A stretch of 64,000 nt of DNA from Erythrobacter sp. AP23 (GCF_001542855.1 NZ_LNBY01000001.1:1-64000); one strand, 5' to 3'; counted from the first letter of the stretch, positions 8,632-18,100 are shown. Notes: generated by a model not told the origin, from the sequence alone. Numbers and translations are program-made.

Positions 8632-10194
8632 CTAGCGTCCCGCGCGCTGCTCCTCGACCATTCGCGCGACGTCGGCCAGCAGGGCGGGGGCGTCGTAGAC
8701 AATGCCGTCCTTGATGGTCCAGCGCACGCCACCGACCTGCTCGATCGCCCCGGTTTCGTAATTGAGCCGCGTATGCCCCGTGCCGTAGAGTACCTTCAAA
8801 TTTGCAAGCGGGTTTTCGGGCACGATCACCAGGTCGGCGAGCTGGCCTACGGCGATCCGCCCCATCGGCGGTTCCACCCCTCGCGGTTCGTAGATTTCTC
8901 GCGCGCCGTCTATCGTGGCGGCGCGGATCACTGCGAGCGGCGAAAGGCCCGCCTCGCGCAGCATTTCGAGTTCGCCGATATAGGCGAAGCCCCAGGTTTG
9001 GTAGATGTAACCGGGGTCCGAACCTGCCGTGACGCGTCCGCCGCGGTCATGGAAATCCTTCGTGAGGTCGAACCACTTGGCGTAGAAGTTTCGCCAGGCG
9101 ACCTCGTCCTCGCTCGACCAGTCCTTGTAGTAACTGCCGTGATTGGTTGCGCTAGGCGCGTAGAAGTCCATCAGCGAGGGCAATGTGTATTTCGCGTGCC
9201 AGTCGCGGGTCTTGGCTGCCATCACATCGCGGCTGGCCGAATATATGTTGAAGGTGGGGCTGAGCGTCACGTCGCTGTCGACGAGAAGATCGACATAATC
9301 CTCCCATTTGTCGCTGCCTGGCTCGACAGCCTGCGGGGCCAAGCGCGCGACCCAGCCGAAGCGCGACTGCTCGTCGAAGTAATTGTAGTCTTCGGGATAA
9401 TAGGGAAGCGCGCTGTCTTTCAGCAGGCTTTCGAAATGACCGTAGAAATGGGTGACCCCGTCGAGCCCGCTTTCGACTGCCGTGCGCGCATTGACTTCGG
9501 CGACGCCGGTCTGCGCGAGATGCGCGACGGTGCCCATCTGCTGCAATTCCGCCTCGTCCAGGGCTGCGGCGAGCACCTGCGGCGTGGCCGAATTGAAGAA
9601 CTTGATCCCCCAGTACCCCTGCGCCTTGGCCCAGCGCACCCAATCGCGCGCCTTGGCCGGTGTATCGGGCGCACCGCGCGACCATTTGTCGCCGAACACC
9701 GCATAGGGGATCAGGCGCGGCGCGGTGATCGTGTTGGCCGTACTGCGCTCGGCATCGGAAATGTCGGGTGTGCCGGAACCGAAATAGAAGCTGACGCCGC
9801 GCACCGTCGTCACGCCATGCGCAAGCCACAGCTTGTAGCCGTAGGAAGGCTGAGCCGCTTTGGCGGGATCGCCGTTATGGCCGTGCGTATCGACGAAGCC
9901 GGGCAGAACATACATGCCCTGTGCATCGATCACGCGCTGCGCGGCCTGCGCCTGCTCCGCCGGAGCGCCGCCGGGATAGAGCGCGGCGATGCGGTTTCCT
10001 TCGACCATGATGTCGATGGGGCCGGCGGGTGGGGCACCGGTGCCTTCGATTACCGTTGCGCCGCGGATCAGTAGCGTGCCGAAGGGTCCTTCTCCCTCGT
10101 CGATGGCGCGGTCGGGAACCGCCTGCATCTGTGCGGCAAGCGGCTGCGCTCCCATGGCGGCCAGCGCGGCCAGCGCGATTTTCCAGCTTTTCAT
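8632..10194 (-). CDS. Exported amidohydrolase-superfamily enzyme
   Basis: A 520-residue metal-dependent hydrolase with a Sec signal peptide (MKSWKIALAALAAMGAQPLAAQ), so probably periplasmic or outer-membrane associated. GFVDTHGHNGDP carries the HxH metal motif, GVTHFYGHFES supplies later His residues, and TAGSDPGYIYQTWG contains the C-terminal metal-binding Asp. IRAATIDGAREIYEP and GQLADLVIVPENPL are typical of imidazolonepropionase/prolidase-like amidohydrolases. The substrate is unknown; a cyclic amide, dipeptide or aryl compound is possible. It stands alone, divergent from the SIMPL gene with a 127-bp shared promoter region. Confidence 0.83.
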   Translation of the reverse strand: MKSWKIALAALAAMGAQPLAAQMQAVPDRAIDEGEGPFGTLLIRGATVIEGTGAPPAGPIDIMVEGNRIAALYPGGAPAEQAQAAQRVIDAQGMYVLPGFVDTHGHNGDPAKAAQPSYGYKLWLAHGVTTVRGVSFYFGSGTPDISDAERSTANTITAPRLIPYAVFGDKWSRGAPDTPAKARDWVRWAKAQGYWGIKFFNSATPQVLAAALDEAELQQMGTVAHLAQTGVAEVNARTAVESGLDGVTHFYGHFESLLKDSALPYYPEDYNYFDEQSRFGWVARLAPQAVEPGSDKWEDYVDLLVDSDVTLSPTFNIYSASRDVMAAKTRDWHAKYTLPSLMDFYAPSATNHGSYYKDWSSEDEVAWRNFYAKWFDLTKDFHDRGGRVTAGSDPGYIYQTWGFAYIGELEMLREAGLSPLAVIRAATIDGAREIYEPRGVEPPMGRIAVGQLADLVIVPENPLANLKVLYGTGHTRLNYETGAIEQVGGVRWTIKDGIVYDAPALLADVARMVEEQRAGR

Positions 10195-10321
10195 TATCTT
10201 CCCCTCATTCGGCCCGGTGGGCTAGCGCCAAGCGTACGCGGAGGAAAGTGGGAACGGATGTGTTCAGCAAGCCGTAACGCTGCAAGACAGACAGTCTGCG
10301 CAATCGACAAGGAGCAAGCCG

Positions 10322-11038
10322 ATGATCCGTTTCGCAATTCCCACCCTTGCCGCTGCCGCCATGGCGTCGAGCGCACAGGCAGCCGAAATCCAGATCCAGT
10401 CGCCCGGGCCGGTCGTCGAACTGACCGTAAGCGAGATCGTTCGCCGCGCCCCCGATGTTGCGCAGATCGGTGCAGGGGTGATGTCCCGCGCCGCCACGGC
10501 CGAGGCGGCGGTCCGGATGAATGCCGAAGCTATGGATCGAGTCGTTGCACGGCTGCGCACGCTGGGTATCGATCGCCGCGATATCCAGACATCCAACTTC
10601 AACCTCAATCCAAGTTTCAATTTCAACCGCGAAACCGGCGAGCAGACCTTTACCGGCTATACCGTCAACAATCAGGTGAATGTGAAACTGCGCGACCTCG
10701 AACGTACGGGCGAAGTCCTAGACGCGTTGGTCGCTGCGGGCGCGAACAATATCTACGGCCCGAACTTCATGCTCGAGGACGATGTCGCCGCCAAGGCCGA
10801 GGCGCGGGCCAATGCTTTCGAAAGCGGTAGGACGATGGCCGAGGATTACGCCCGGATGGCCGGCTACACGGAGGTTCGCCTGCTCGAAGTCTCGGAAAGT
10901 TTCCAGCGCTTCGGTCCGCGTCCCGAAGCGATGGTGCGCACTGCCAGCGCGCCGTCCCGCGATGCTGCGACACCGATCGAGCCGGGTGAAGTAAGTACCG
11001 GCGTTACCATTACTGTCAAATATGAGATGACGCGCTAG
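10322..11038 (+). CDS. Periplasmic SIMPL-domain protein (DUF541)
   Basis: A 238-residue exported protein of the SIMPL/DUF541 family; members are periplasmic and several are linked to oxidative-stress tolerance. A short signal peptide (cleavage near AQA-AE, residue 20) precedes the domain with GAGVMSRAATAEAAVRMN, LGIDRRDIQTSNFNLNP and GYTVNNQVNVKLRDLERTGEVLDALVAAGAN, all family marks. AAGGAG lies 6-11 bases before the ATG. The biochemical function of the family is not settled. Confidence 0.88.
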   Translation: MIRFAIPTLAAAAMASSAQAAEIQIQSPGPVVELTVSEIVRRAPDVAQIGAGVMSRAATAEAAVRMNAEAMDRVVARLRTLGIDRRDIQTSNFNLNPSFNFNRETGEQTFTGYTVNNQVNVKLRDLERTGEVLDALVAAGANNIYGPNFMLEDDVAAKAEARANAFESGRTMAEDYARMAGYTEVRLLEVSESFQRFGPRPEAMVRTASAPSRDAATPIEPGEVSTGVTITVKYEMTR

Positions 11039-11105
11039 CCTGAATGGTGAGGCTCGCGAACATTCACACCTTGTTCAATGCGCTTCGCCTAGGCAGGGTC
11101 GCATC

Positions 11106-11411
11106 ATGAAACGCCTATTCGCCTCCCTTCTCGCCTTCGGGCTGGTCGGCGGCCCGATCATGGCCAGCCCCGCCTATGCGCAGCCCCGCTCCGAACAGGG
11201 CGAGGCGCGGCGCGAGATGAGTGCGGGTAATATCATGCAGTTGCGCGATATCGAGGCGCGTATCCTGCCGACCATGCGCGGCGCGGAGTATCTCGGTCCG
11301 GCTTATGACTCGACCGCGATGGCCTACCGCCTCAAGTTCATCAAGAACGGCCGCGTGATGTATGTCGATGTCGATGCGCGCACTGGCAAGGTGCTGCGCC
11401 GCAGCCGCTGA
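11106..11411 (+). CDS. Small exported PepSY-like protein
   Basis: A 101-residue protein with a clear signal peptide (about residues 1-24, ending YAQP). The mature part, LRDIEARILPTMRGAEYLG then AYRLKFIKNGRVMYVDVDARTGKVLRRSR, matches the single PepSY repeat seen in small periplasmic proteins. It lies 84 bp before the response regulator gene; this arrangement suggests a periplasmic modulator of the sensor kinase, as inference. It is probably in the same transcriptional unit. Confidence 0.78.
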   Translation: MKRLFASLLAFGLVGGPIMASPAYAQPRSEQGEARREMSAGNIMQLRDIEARILPTMRGAEYLGPAYDSTAMAYRLKFIKNGRVMYVDVDARTGKVLRRSR

Positions 11412-11495
11412 TTTGCCGCAGCGAAACTCCGTTCAGGTTGACGCGTTCATCTACATGAACGAAACGCGACACAAATCATTCAAGGACGGACATTC

Positions 11496-12173
11496 ATGAG
11501 GATCCTGATCGTCGAGGACGAGCCCACGCTGGGCCAGCAACTCAAATCGACGCTCGAGCAAAATGGCTATGCGGTGGACCTGTCCACCGATGGCGAGGAC
11601 GGCCATTTCCTCGGCAGCACCGAGGATTACGACGCGGTCATTCTCGACCTCGGCCTGCCCGAGATCGACGGGCTGACCGTGCTCGGCATGTGGCGCAAGG
11701 AAGGGCGCAAGTTCCCCGTACTGGTGCTGACCGCACGCGACAGCTGGTCGGACAAGGTGGCAGGCCTCGATGCGGGCGCCGACGATTACCTCGCCAAGCC
11801 CTTCCAGACCGAAGAACTGATCGCCCGCCTGCGCGCTCTGATCCGTCGCGCCTCGGGCAATACTTCCAGCGAACTGACCGCGGGCGCCGTGCGTCTCGAC
11901 ACGCGTTCGGGCCGCGTCACGCTGAAGGGCGAACCGGTCAAGCTGACCGCGCAGGAATACAAGCTGTTAAGCTACCTGATGCACCACAAGGGCAAGGTGG
12001 TCAGCCGCACCGAACTGATCGAGCATATCTACGATCAGGATTTCGACCGCGATTCCAATACGATCGAGGTCTTTGTTACCCGTATCCGCAAGAAGCTGGG
12101 TGCGGAAGTGATCACGACGATCCGTGGACTTGGGTACAGCCTCGACGACCCCGCCGACCAGCCGCGCGCCTGA
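11496..12173 (+). CDS. OmpR/PhoP-type response regulator
   Basis: A 225-residue two-domain regulator. The receiver (residues 1-115) has acidic pocket E7-D8, phosphoacceptor D51 in VILDLGLPEIDG, Thr in VLTARDSW and Lys in YLAKPF. A winged-helix DNA-binding domain (about 125-220) carries LTAQEYKLLSYLMHHKGKVVSRTELIEHIY and ITTIRGLGYSLD. Sequence style is that of the PhoP branch. AAGGA precedes the ATG. The kinase gene follows after 13 bp, so the pair is one operon together with the PepSY-like gene. Confidence 0.93.
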   Translation: MRILIVEDEPTLGQQLKSTLEQNGYAVDLSTDGEDGHFLGSTEDYDAVILDLGLPEIDGLTVLGMWRKEGRKFPVLVLTARDSWSDKVAGLDAGADDYLAKPFQTEELIARLRALIRRASGNTSSELTAGAVRLDTRSGRVTLKGEPVKLTAQEYKLLSYLMHHKGKVVSRTELIEHIYDQDFDRDSNTIEVFVTRIRKKLGAEVITTIRGLGYSLDDPADQPRA

Positions 12174-12186
12174 AGAGGAGCCCGGC

Positions 12187-13599
12187 GTGGCGGCGGCGGT
12201 CGGTGACGACCGGGCCGCCGCTGCGTCCGCCGATGACCCGGTAACCATCGCCACGCCGCCCGCGAAGCGCAGTCTCGCGCGACGCATGATAGCGATTGCC
12301 GCGGTGTGGATCGGCGTGCTGCTCCTGGGTGGCGGCTTCGCGCTCGATCGCACGCTGGTACGACTGGTGCAGGACAATTTCGACGAGCAGCTCGAATATG
12401 TCCAAACGGCGCTGATTGCCTCGGCCGAGATCGACATGGACGGTGAAGTGCGGCTCTACCGCTCTTTGGGCGACCAGCGGTTTCTCGAGCCCAACAGCGG
12501 GGTCTACTGGCAGATCAGCGGCGAGGGGCATGAGCCTTTCCCGAGCCGGAGCCTGTGGGATCGCAGCCTCGAGGTCGAGGGCGATCACATCGACAACGAC
12601 CCCCATTTCTACGATTCCGATCAGTTCCGTGGCGAGCCGTTGCGAATGGTCGAGCGCACGGTCATCCTGCCCGACAGCGATACGCGGTGGACCTTCACCG
12701 TAGCTTCGGCGCGCGATGAATTGGATTTCCAGATAAGCCGTATTCGTTCGATCCTCGTGTGGAGTTTCGCCGCACTGGGTATCGGCCTGATGACACTGGC
12801 CGTGCTGCAAAGCTGGTACGGCCTTTCCCCGCTGCGCCGCGTGCGCAACGCCATTCAGGCCATGCGAAGCGAAGGGACCAATCGGATTACCGAGCCTCTG
12901 CCGCTCGAAGTCGAGCCATTGGTCGAAGAGATCAACGCATTGCTTGCACATAGCGAACAGCAGGCCGAAGAGGCGCGCATGCATGCGGGCAATCTCGCCC
13001 ACGCGCTCAAGACGCCGCTGACGGTGCTCACCAATGCGGCAACCGCGCACGATCCCAAACTGGCGGAGCTGGTCTTCCGCGAGACCAAGACCATGCAGCG
13101 CCATGTCGAACATCATCTCGCCCGGGCTCGCGCCGTTGGCAGGCGTGCCAGCGGTCACGCGCGCGCGGAGGTTTGGCCCAGCGCGGAAAGCGTGCTGCGC
13201 GCAGTGACCCGGATCTATGAGGAGACTCGCTTCGACCTCGACGGCAATCGCGCTGCGGCCGTTTGCGTCGAACGCCAGGATCTCGACGAAATCCTGGGCA
13301 ACCTCATCGAAAACGCCGCCAAATATGGCGGGGGCAGCGTTTTCGTGACGATCGATGCGAACCGCGACGCGAGGGAATGCGAAATCTGGATCGAGGACGA
13401 TGGTGTGGGCATTCCCGAGGGCGAACGCGCGCGGATTTTCGATCGCGGCGCGCGGCTGGACACCGGCAAGCCGGGAACCGGCCTCGGCCTGTCGATCGTC
13501 CGCGACGTGGCGGAGATCTACGGAGGATCGGTGGCTCTAGACGCCAGCGAGGATCTGGGAGGCTTGTTGGTCAAGCTCCGCCTGCCGCGGGCCTCGTAG
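12187..13599 (+). CDS. Membrane sensor histidine kinase (PhoQ-like)
   Basis: A 470-residue kinase read from GTG 12187, with GAGGAG 7-12 bases upstream; an earlier in-frame ATG at 12124 would overlap the regulator by 50 bp and is less likely. Two transmembrane helices (about residues 37-57 and 190-210) bracket a periplasmic sensor of about 130 residues. A HAMP-like linker leads to the dimerisation domain with H272 in NLAHALKTPL, then ATPase motifs NLIENAAKYG, IEDDGVGIP and GTGLGLSIV. It should phosphorylate the upstream response regulator. PhoQ-like kinases commonly sense cations, low pH or peptides, but the ligand here is unknown. Confidence 0.91.
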   Translation: MAAAVGDDRAAAASADDPVTIATPPAKRSLARRMIAIAAVWIGVLLLGGGFALDRTLVRLVQDNFDEQLEYVQTALIASAEIDMDGEVRLYRSLGDQRFLEPNSGVYWQISGEGHEPFPSRSLWDRSLEVEGDHIDNDPHFYDSDQFRGEPLRMVERTVILPDSDTRWTFTVASARDELDFQISRIRSILVWSFAALGIGLMTLAVLQSWYGLSPLRRVRNAIQAMRSEGTNRITEPLPLEVEPLVEEINALLAHSEQQAEEARMHAGNLAHALKTPLTVLTNAATAHDPKLAELVFRETKTMQRHVEHHLARARAVGRRASGHARAEVWPSAESVLRAVTRIYEETRFDLDGNRAAAVCVERQDLDEILGNLIENAAKYGGGSVFVTIDANRDARECEIWIEDDGVGIPEGERARIFDRGARLDTGKPGTGLGLSIVRDVAEIYGGSVALDASEDLGGLLVKLRLPRAS

Positions 13600-13782
13600 G
13601 ACCCCTGGCCCAGCGCTCGACGGCACTTTGTCCTGGCATTGAAGGACAAGAATGGCCGGGACCAAGACGGCACAGGCGCGATGGGATTTGACCGTGCCGC
13701 GGGCCGTCAGGCGAAAGCGCCGTCATCGCCTTCGGAATGGCCATTTCTCGGTCCGCCGGAGTCGCCGGGGTCTTCGTTTCGG

Positions 13783-14076
13783 CTACCGTCTGGCCTGCTC
13801 GTGGTGGCGAATGACTTCGTCGATGATGAAGCGCAGGAATTTCTCGCTGAATTCCGGATCGAGCTCGCTTTCTTCCGCCAGCCTGCGCAGCCGTGCGATC
13901 TGTTGCTGCTCGCGCGCCGGGTCGGCCGGGGGTAGCGTGACCTTGGCCTTGTATTCGCCCACCGCCTGGGTGATCCGGAAACGCTCGGCCAGTATGTGGA
14001 TCAGGGCTGCATCGATATTGTCGATGCTCTTGCGGAAGCCGGCGAGGACGGGATCGTTCTGGGGCGCGTCATTCAT
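13783..14076 (-). CDS. Chorismate mutase (AroQ type)
   Basis: A 97-residue all-helical AroQ-class enzyme that converts chorismate to prephenate for Phe and Tyr synthesis. FRKSIDNIDAALIHILAERFRI (residues 14-35) provides the N-terminal Arg and the helix, VGEYKAK the active-site Lys region, and the last helix EFSEKFLRFIIDEVIRHHEQ completes the fold. It is cytoplasmic, single-domain and unfused. It is divergent from the prenyltransferase gene. The 183 bp between its end and the kinase gene show no convincing gene. Confidence 0.87.
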   Translation of the reverse strand: MNDAPQNDPVLAGFRKSIDNIDAALIHILAERFRITQAVGEYKAKVTLPPADPAREQQQIARLRRLAEESELDPEFSEKFLRFIIDEVIRHHEQARR

Positions 14077-14141
14077 GCGATCAGGCTAACAAGAAATCCC
14101 GTCTTGCCAAGAAAGCTTGGGCAGACCATGGCCAAGGCGAA

Positions 14142-15158
14142 ATGTCTGCCGACGTAATCCCCTTGAAGCGTGCGGAGCCCGAGGGCTCGATCGAACCCAT
14201 GCTGGCGCTGACCGCCAATGGCATGAACCAGGTCAATCAGGTCATCCTGGACCGTATGCAGAGCGAAGTGCCGCTCATCCCCGCGCTCGCCGGCCACCTG
14301 ATTTCGGGCGGCGGCAAGCGGCTGCGTCCCATGCTGACGCTCGCCGGGGCAGAACTGGTCGGTTATAGCGGAACGCGCCATCACAAGCTCGCTGCCGCGG
14401 TCGAGTTCATCCACACCGCCACGCTGCTGCATGACGATGTCGTCGATGGGAGCGATCTGCGACGCGGCAAGGCGGCGGCCAACATCATCTATGGCAATCC
14501 GGCGACCGTGCTGGTTGGCGATTTCCTCTTCAGCCGTTCGTTCGAGCTGATGACCGAGGACGGCAGTCTCAAGGTGCTCAAGATCTTGTCGGGCGCCAGC
14601 GCGATCATCGCCGAGGGCGAGGTCGACCAGCTGACCGCGCAGCGCAAGATCGACACCAGCGAGGAGCGTTACCTCCACATCATTCAGGCCAAGACCGCGG
14701 CGCTGTTCGCCGCTGCAAGCCGTATCTCCGCCGTTGTCGCGGAATGCAGCGACGAGCAGGAGCAGGCGCTCGACGAATATGGCCGCAATCTCGGCGTCGC
14801 CTTCCAGCTGGTCGACGATGCGCTCGATTACGACTCCAATGCGGCCGCCATGGGCAAGGATCGCGGCGACGATTTCCGCGAAGGCAAGATGACGCTACCG
14901 GTGATCCTCGCCTATGCCCGCGGCGATCAGGAAGAACGCGAGTTCTGGAAGGCCGCCATTGGCGGTTTCCGGACCGGGGACGAGGACCTCGATCACGCCA
15001 CCGCCTTGATCGAGAGCCACGACGCCGTGGCCGATACCAAGGCCCGTGCTCGCCATTTCGCGCAGCGCGCGATCGATGCGCTGTCGATCTTCCCCGACTG
15101 CAAGGCACGCCAGGCGATGACCCAGGCTGCGCTGTTTGCGGTCGCGCGGGGATATTAG
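14142..15158 (+). CDS. ispB: Long-chain polyprenyl diphosphate synthase
   Basis: A 338-residue trans-prenyltransferase that makes the C40-C50 side-chain precursor of ubiquinone from IPP and an allylic diphosphate. Motifs in order are GGGKRLRP (57-63), the first Asp-rich motif LLHDDVVDGSD with D98, D99 and D102, and the second LVDDALDYD with the following GKDRGDD. The chain-length-determining residues before motif one are small, as in octa/decaprenyl enzymes. Chain length itself cannot be fixed by reading; Sphingomonadales usually make Q-10, so decaprenyl is likely. Confidence 0.9.
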   Translation: MSADVIPLKRAEPEGSIEPMLALTANGMNQVNQVILDRMQSEVPLIPALAGHLISGGGKRLRPMLTLAGAELVGYSGTRHHKLAAAVEFIHTATLLHDDVVDGSDLRRGKAAANIIYGNPATVLVGDFLFSRSFELMTEDGSLKVLKILSGASAIIAEGEVDQLTAQRKIDTSEERYLHIIQAKTAALFAAASRISAVVAECSDEQEQALDEYGRNLGVAFQLVDDALDYDSNAAAMGKDRGDDFREGKMTLPVILAYARGDQEEREFWKAAIGGFRTGDEDLDHATALIESHDAVADTKARARHFAQRAIDALSIFPDCKARQAMTQAALFAVARGY

Positions 15159-15250
15159 ACACTCACCGTTTGTATCGAGCGTAGCGCGCAGTCGAGATAT
15201 CGCAGCGATGTGTCTCGACTATCCTCGCCACGAGCGGGTAGGGCGACTGA

Positions 15251-17680
15251 GTGACTAGCGACCTCCCTATCGCCACCGTATTGCCCGATCTGCTCGGCGT
15301 GCTGCGCCAGCAGACCGGGGCAGTCCTCGTCGCACCGCCCGGGGCGGGCAAGACGACTGCCGTGGCGCCCGAATTGCTGGATGAAGACTGGTGTACGGGC
15401 ACCATCATCCTCACCTCGCCGCGCAGGGTTGCTGCGCGGGCGGCTGCCGAACGGATGGCGCAAATGCTGGGCGAGAGGCCGGGCGAGACGATCGGCTACC
15501 TCACCCGCCTCGACAGCAAGCGCTCGGCAAAAACGCGAGTTCTGGTGGTGACCGAGGCGATCTTCGTGAACACGATCCTCGCCGATCCGGAGCTCACAGG
15601 GGTCTCGGCGGTGCTGTTCGACGAGGCGCATGAACGGCATCTCGACAGCGACCTCGGTCTTGCGCTTGCGCTGGAGAGCCGCGCCGTGCTGCGCGAGGAC
15701 ATGCGCGTGCTGGTCATGTCGGCCACGATCGACGGCGCGCAGTTCGCCGAGCTGCTTGGCAGCGGCGCTCGGGTCATCGAAAGCGAGGGGCGGGCGCATC
15801 CGCTTCGCATCGAATGGTCGGGATCCTTCCCGCAAATCCCGGTCGAAGACGCGGTGACCAGCGTTATCGCAACCGCGTGGCGCGAGGAGGAGGGCGATAT
15901 CCTCGTGTTCCTGCCCGGCGTGCGCGAGATCGAGCGGACGCGTGAGCGATTGGAAGCGCGCCTGCCTGCGGCAATCGTGCTGCCGCTTCACGGGCAGGTC
16001 GATCCGGCAGGACAGCGCGCTGCGATCCAACGCGATCGCGAGGGGCGCCGCAGGATCGTGCTGGCGACCGCCATTGCCGAAACCTCGCTGACGCTCGACG
16101 GGGTTTCGGTCGTGGTGGATGCAGGACTCTCGCGTCGGGCCGAGTTCGACCGCGCCGCAGGAACGACGCATCTCGTTACACATCGCGCAAGTCAGGCGGC
16201 AGCGGCGCAGCGCGCAGGCCGCGCGGCACGGCAAGGGCCGGGTGTCGCCTATCGTCTGTGGGAGGAGGCGGGGCACGGCGGACGTCCGCCTTACGATCCA
16301 CCCCAAATGCTCACCTCGGATCTCGCGCCGCTGGTGCTGGCGCTCGCGCAATGGGGAAGCACCGATCCAAGGGAGCTGGCGTGGCTCGACCCGCCTCCGA
16401 CTGCATCGATCAGCGCAGCGCGGCAGACCCTCAAGGCGTTGGATGCGCTCGATGCGGAAGGCCGGATTACCGAGCGGGGCGGCAAGCTGGCGCAACTTCC
16501 GCTCGACCCGCAGGGAGCGGCGACCGTGCTCTTCGGGGCCGAGCACGGCGCAGCCGAACAGGCCGCGCGGCTTGCCTTGCTCTTGCAGGAACGCGGACTT
16601 GGCGGGCGCGGCGAGGATCTCGAGACGCGCCTTTCGCGCTGGAATGGCGATCGCGGAGCCAGGGCCGAAGCCAGTCGCAAGCTTGCAGGGCGCTGGGCGA
16701 AACGCGCCCGGACTCTTTCAGACGAAGAGGCTTCGACCACGCTCCCTCCACCGGGCATTCTGCTTGCCGCCGGACGACCGGAGTTTATCGCCAAGCGGCG
16801 CGACAAGGCGGGGGAGCACTGGGTCGCCGCGGGAGGGCGGGGCTTCGTGCTCGATCCTGCATCGCCACTGGCGCGATCGGAGTTCCTCGTCGTCGGGGAC
16901 GCGCAGGGGCAGGCCAGGGGCGCGCGGATCACCTCGGCCATCGCGCTCGAAGAGAGCGATATCGAGCGGTGGTTGCCCGAACGGCTCGAGCGCAGGCAGG
17001 TGCTGCGCTGGACCGGCGAGCGGGTCGAGGCCCTGCTCGAGCGGCGGCTTGGGGCGATCACTTTGGCGCGCGGTCCCGACCCCAAGCCCGACTCACAGGC
17101 GATTGTGGATATGCTTGTGGAAAAGGCTCTGGAGAACCCGGCAAAACTGCTTCCGGCAGAGCTGCTTGCTCGCGCCCGCTTTACCGGGATCGAGCAGCTG
17201 ACGAGCGCAGGGCTGGCCGAGACCGCGGAGATTTGGCTCGCTCCCCTGTTACAAGGTCGGCGCGATCTCGAAGTCTCCAGGGGGAAGCTCGTCGATGCTC
17301 TGCTGGGCCAGCTCGACTGGGACAGCCGGCAGCGCCTCGACCGGCTGGCCCCGCGCGAGTTTACGTCGCCGGCCGGTACGACCCACCGGATCGACTATAC
17401 AGGCGACGATGCCCCCAGCGTCGAGGTGCGCGTGCAGGCGCTGTTCGGACTGGAACGGCACCCGATGGTCGATGAGACGCCGCTTCTGCTCAAGCTGACG
17501 AGCCCTGCCGGGCGCCCGATCCAGTCGACCCGAGACTTGGCGGGTTTCTGGCGCGGAAGCTGGGCGGATGTGCGCAAGGACATGAAGGGGCGCTATCCGA
17601 AACATCGCTGGCCCGAGGAACCTTGGGCGGAAAAGCCCAGTTTGAAGACCAAGAACGCCTTTTCACGCTCGGAAGGTTGA
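15251..17680 (+). CDS. hrpB: ATP-dependent helicase HrpB
   Basis: An 809-residue DEAH-box helicase of the HrpB family. The RecA-like core has Walker A PPGAGKTT, DEAH in FDEAHERH, motif III VMSATIDG and motif VI AAAQRAGRAARQGPG. The HA2 region and the HrpB-specific C-terminal domain follow, ending in YPKHRWPEEPW. The native substrate of HrpB remains poorly defined; RNA remodelling is assumed. The start is a GTG at 15251; nearby ATG codons would remove the first domain. It ends 16 bp before the complex I subunit gene. Confidence 0.93.
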   Translation: MTSDLPIATVLPDLLGVLRQQTGAVLVAPPGAGKTTAVAPELLDEDWCTGTIILTSPRRVAARAAAERMAQMLGERPGETIGYLTRLDSKRSAKTRVLVVTEAIFVNTILADPELTGVSAVLFDEAHERHLDSDLGLALALESRAVLREDMRVLVMSATIDGAQFAELLGSGARVIESEGRAHPLRIEWSGSFPQIPVEDAVTSVIATAWREEEGDILVFLPGVREIERTRERLEARLPAAIVLPLHGQVDPAGQRAAIQRDREGRRRIVLATAIAETSLTLDGVSVVVDAGLSRRAEFDRAAGTTHLVTHRASQAAAAQRAGRAARQGPGVAYRLWEEAGHGGRPPYDPPQMLTSDLAPLVLALAQWGSTDPRELAWLDPPPTASISAARQTLKALDALDAEGRITERGGKLAQLPLDPQGAATVLFGAEHGAAEQAARLALLLQERGLGGRGEDLETRLSRWNGDRGARAEASRKLAGRWAKRARTLSDEEASTTLPPPGILLAAGRPEFIAKRRDKAGEHWVAAGGRGFVLDPASPLARSEFLVVGDAQGQARGARITSAIALEESDIERWLPERLERRQVLRWTGERVEALLERRLGAITLARGPDPKPDSQAIVDMLVEKALENPAKLLPAELLARARFTGIEQLTSAGLAETAEIWLAPLLQGRRDLEVSRGKLVDALLGQLDWDSRQRLDRLAPREFTSPAGTTHRIDYTGDDAPSVEVRVQALFGLERHPMVDETPLLLKLTSPAGRPIQSTRDLAGFWRGSWADVRKDMKGRYPKHRWPEEPWAEKPSLKTKNAFSRSEG

Positions 17681-17696
17681 ATTACAGGGCAGCTCC

Positions 17697-17975
17697 ATGA
17701 CCGCGAGAATCTACCAGCGACCGAAAAACGCCATGCAGTCGGGCAAGGCCCGCACCGATGAGTGGGTGCTCGAATTCGAGCAGTCCGAGGCACGCCAGGC
17801 CGACCCGCTGATGGGTTGGACCGGCAGCGGCGATACCCAGGCACAGGTGCAGCTGACCTTTCCGAGCAAGGACGAGGCCAAGGCCTATGCCGAGAAATAC
17901 GGCATCGTCGCCCGCGTCCACGCCACGCCTCCGAAGGGGCTCAAGCTTCAGGCTTACGCCGATAATTTTCGGTAG
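17697..17975 (+). CDS. ETC complex I accessory subunit (NDUFS4-like)
   Basis: A 92-residue protein of the ETC complex I subunit family, the bacterial counterpart of the NDUFS4 (18-kDa/AQDQ) accessory subunit of NADH:ubiquinone oxidoreductase. Typical features are ARIYQRPKNAMQSGKART at the start, DPLMGWTGSGDTQAQVQLTF in the middle and AYAEKYGIVARVH near the end. It likely binds the peripheral arm of complex I at the membrane. It is found apart from the nuo genes, as is usual in alphaproteobacteria. Confidence 0.88.
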   Translation: MTARIYQRPKNAMQSGKARTDEWVLEFEQSEARQADPLMGWTGSGDTQAQVQLTFPSKDEAKAYAEKYGIVARVHATPPKGLKLQAYADNFR

Positions 17976-17981
17976 CTTATA

Positions 17982-18058
17982 GTCATTGTGAGGAGCCGCA
18001 GGCGACGCGGCAATCCAGTAAGCACAGGACTGGATTGCTTCGTTATGCTTGCAATGAC
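17982..18058. repeat. Intergenic palindromic repeat element
   Basis: A 77-bp element bounded by GTCATTG (17982-17988) and CAATGAC (18052-18058). It contains the inner arms CAATCCAGT and ACTGGATTG around a short loop, plus AGGAGCCGCAGGCGACGCGG. This wording resembles the dispersed intergenic repeats of sphingomonad genomes, and the stem could also terminate the upstream transcript. Only one copy is in this window, so its repeat nature rests on recognition. Confidence 0.62.
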
Positions 18059-18100
18059 TGAGAGCTTGAAACTGCACCAACATACCGCCATATGGCGCGT

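Noticed and set aside
8773..10074. A 433-codon frame antisense to the amidohydrolase
   Set aside because: The minus strand has a signal peptide and metal motifs; the plus frame is a shadow.
12112..13158. A 348-codon frame antisense to the histidine kinase
   Set aside because: The opposite strand has complete kinase motifs; this frame is only the high-GC complement.
13652..14089. A plus-strand frame between the kinase and chorismate mutase genes
   Set aside because: Extremely basic, extends over the antisense of chorismate mutase and has no family resemblance.
15155..16546. A 463-codon frame antisense to hrpB
   Set aside because: Arg/Pro/His-rich, no motif, and fully covered by the helicase gene.
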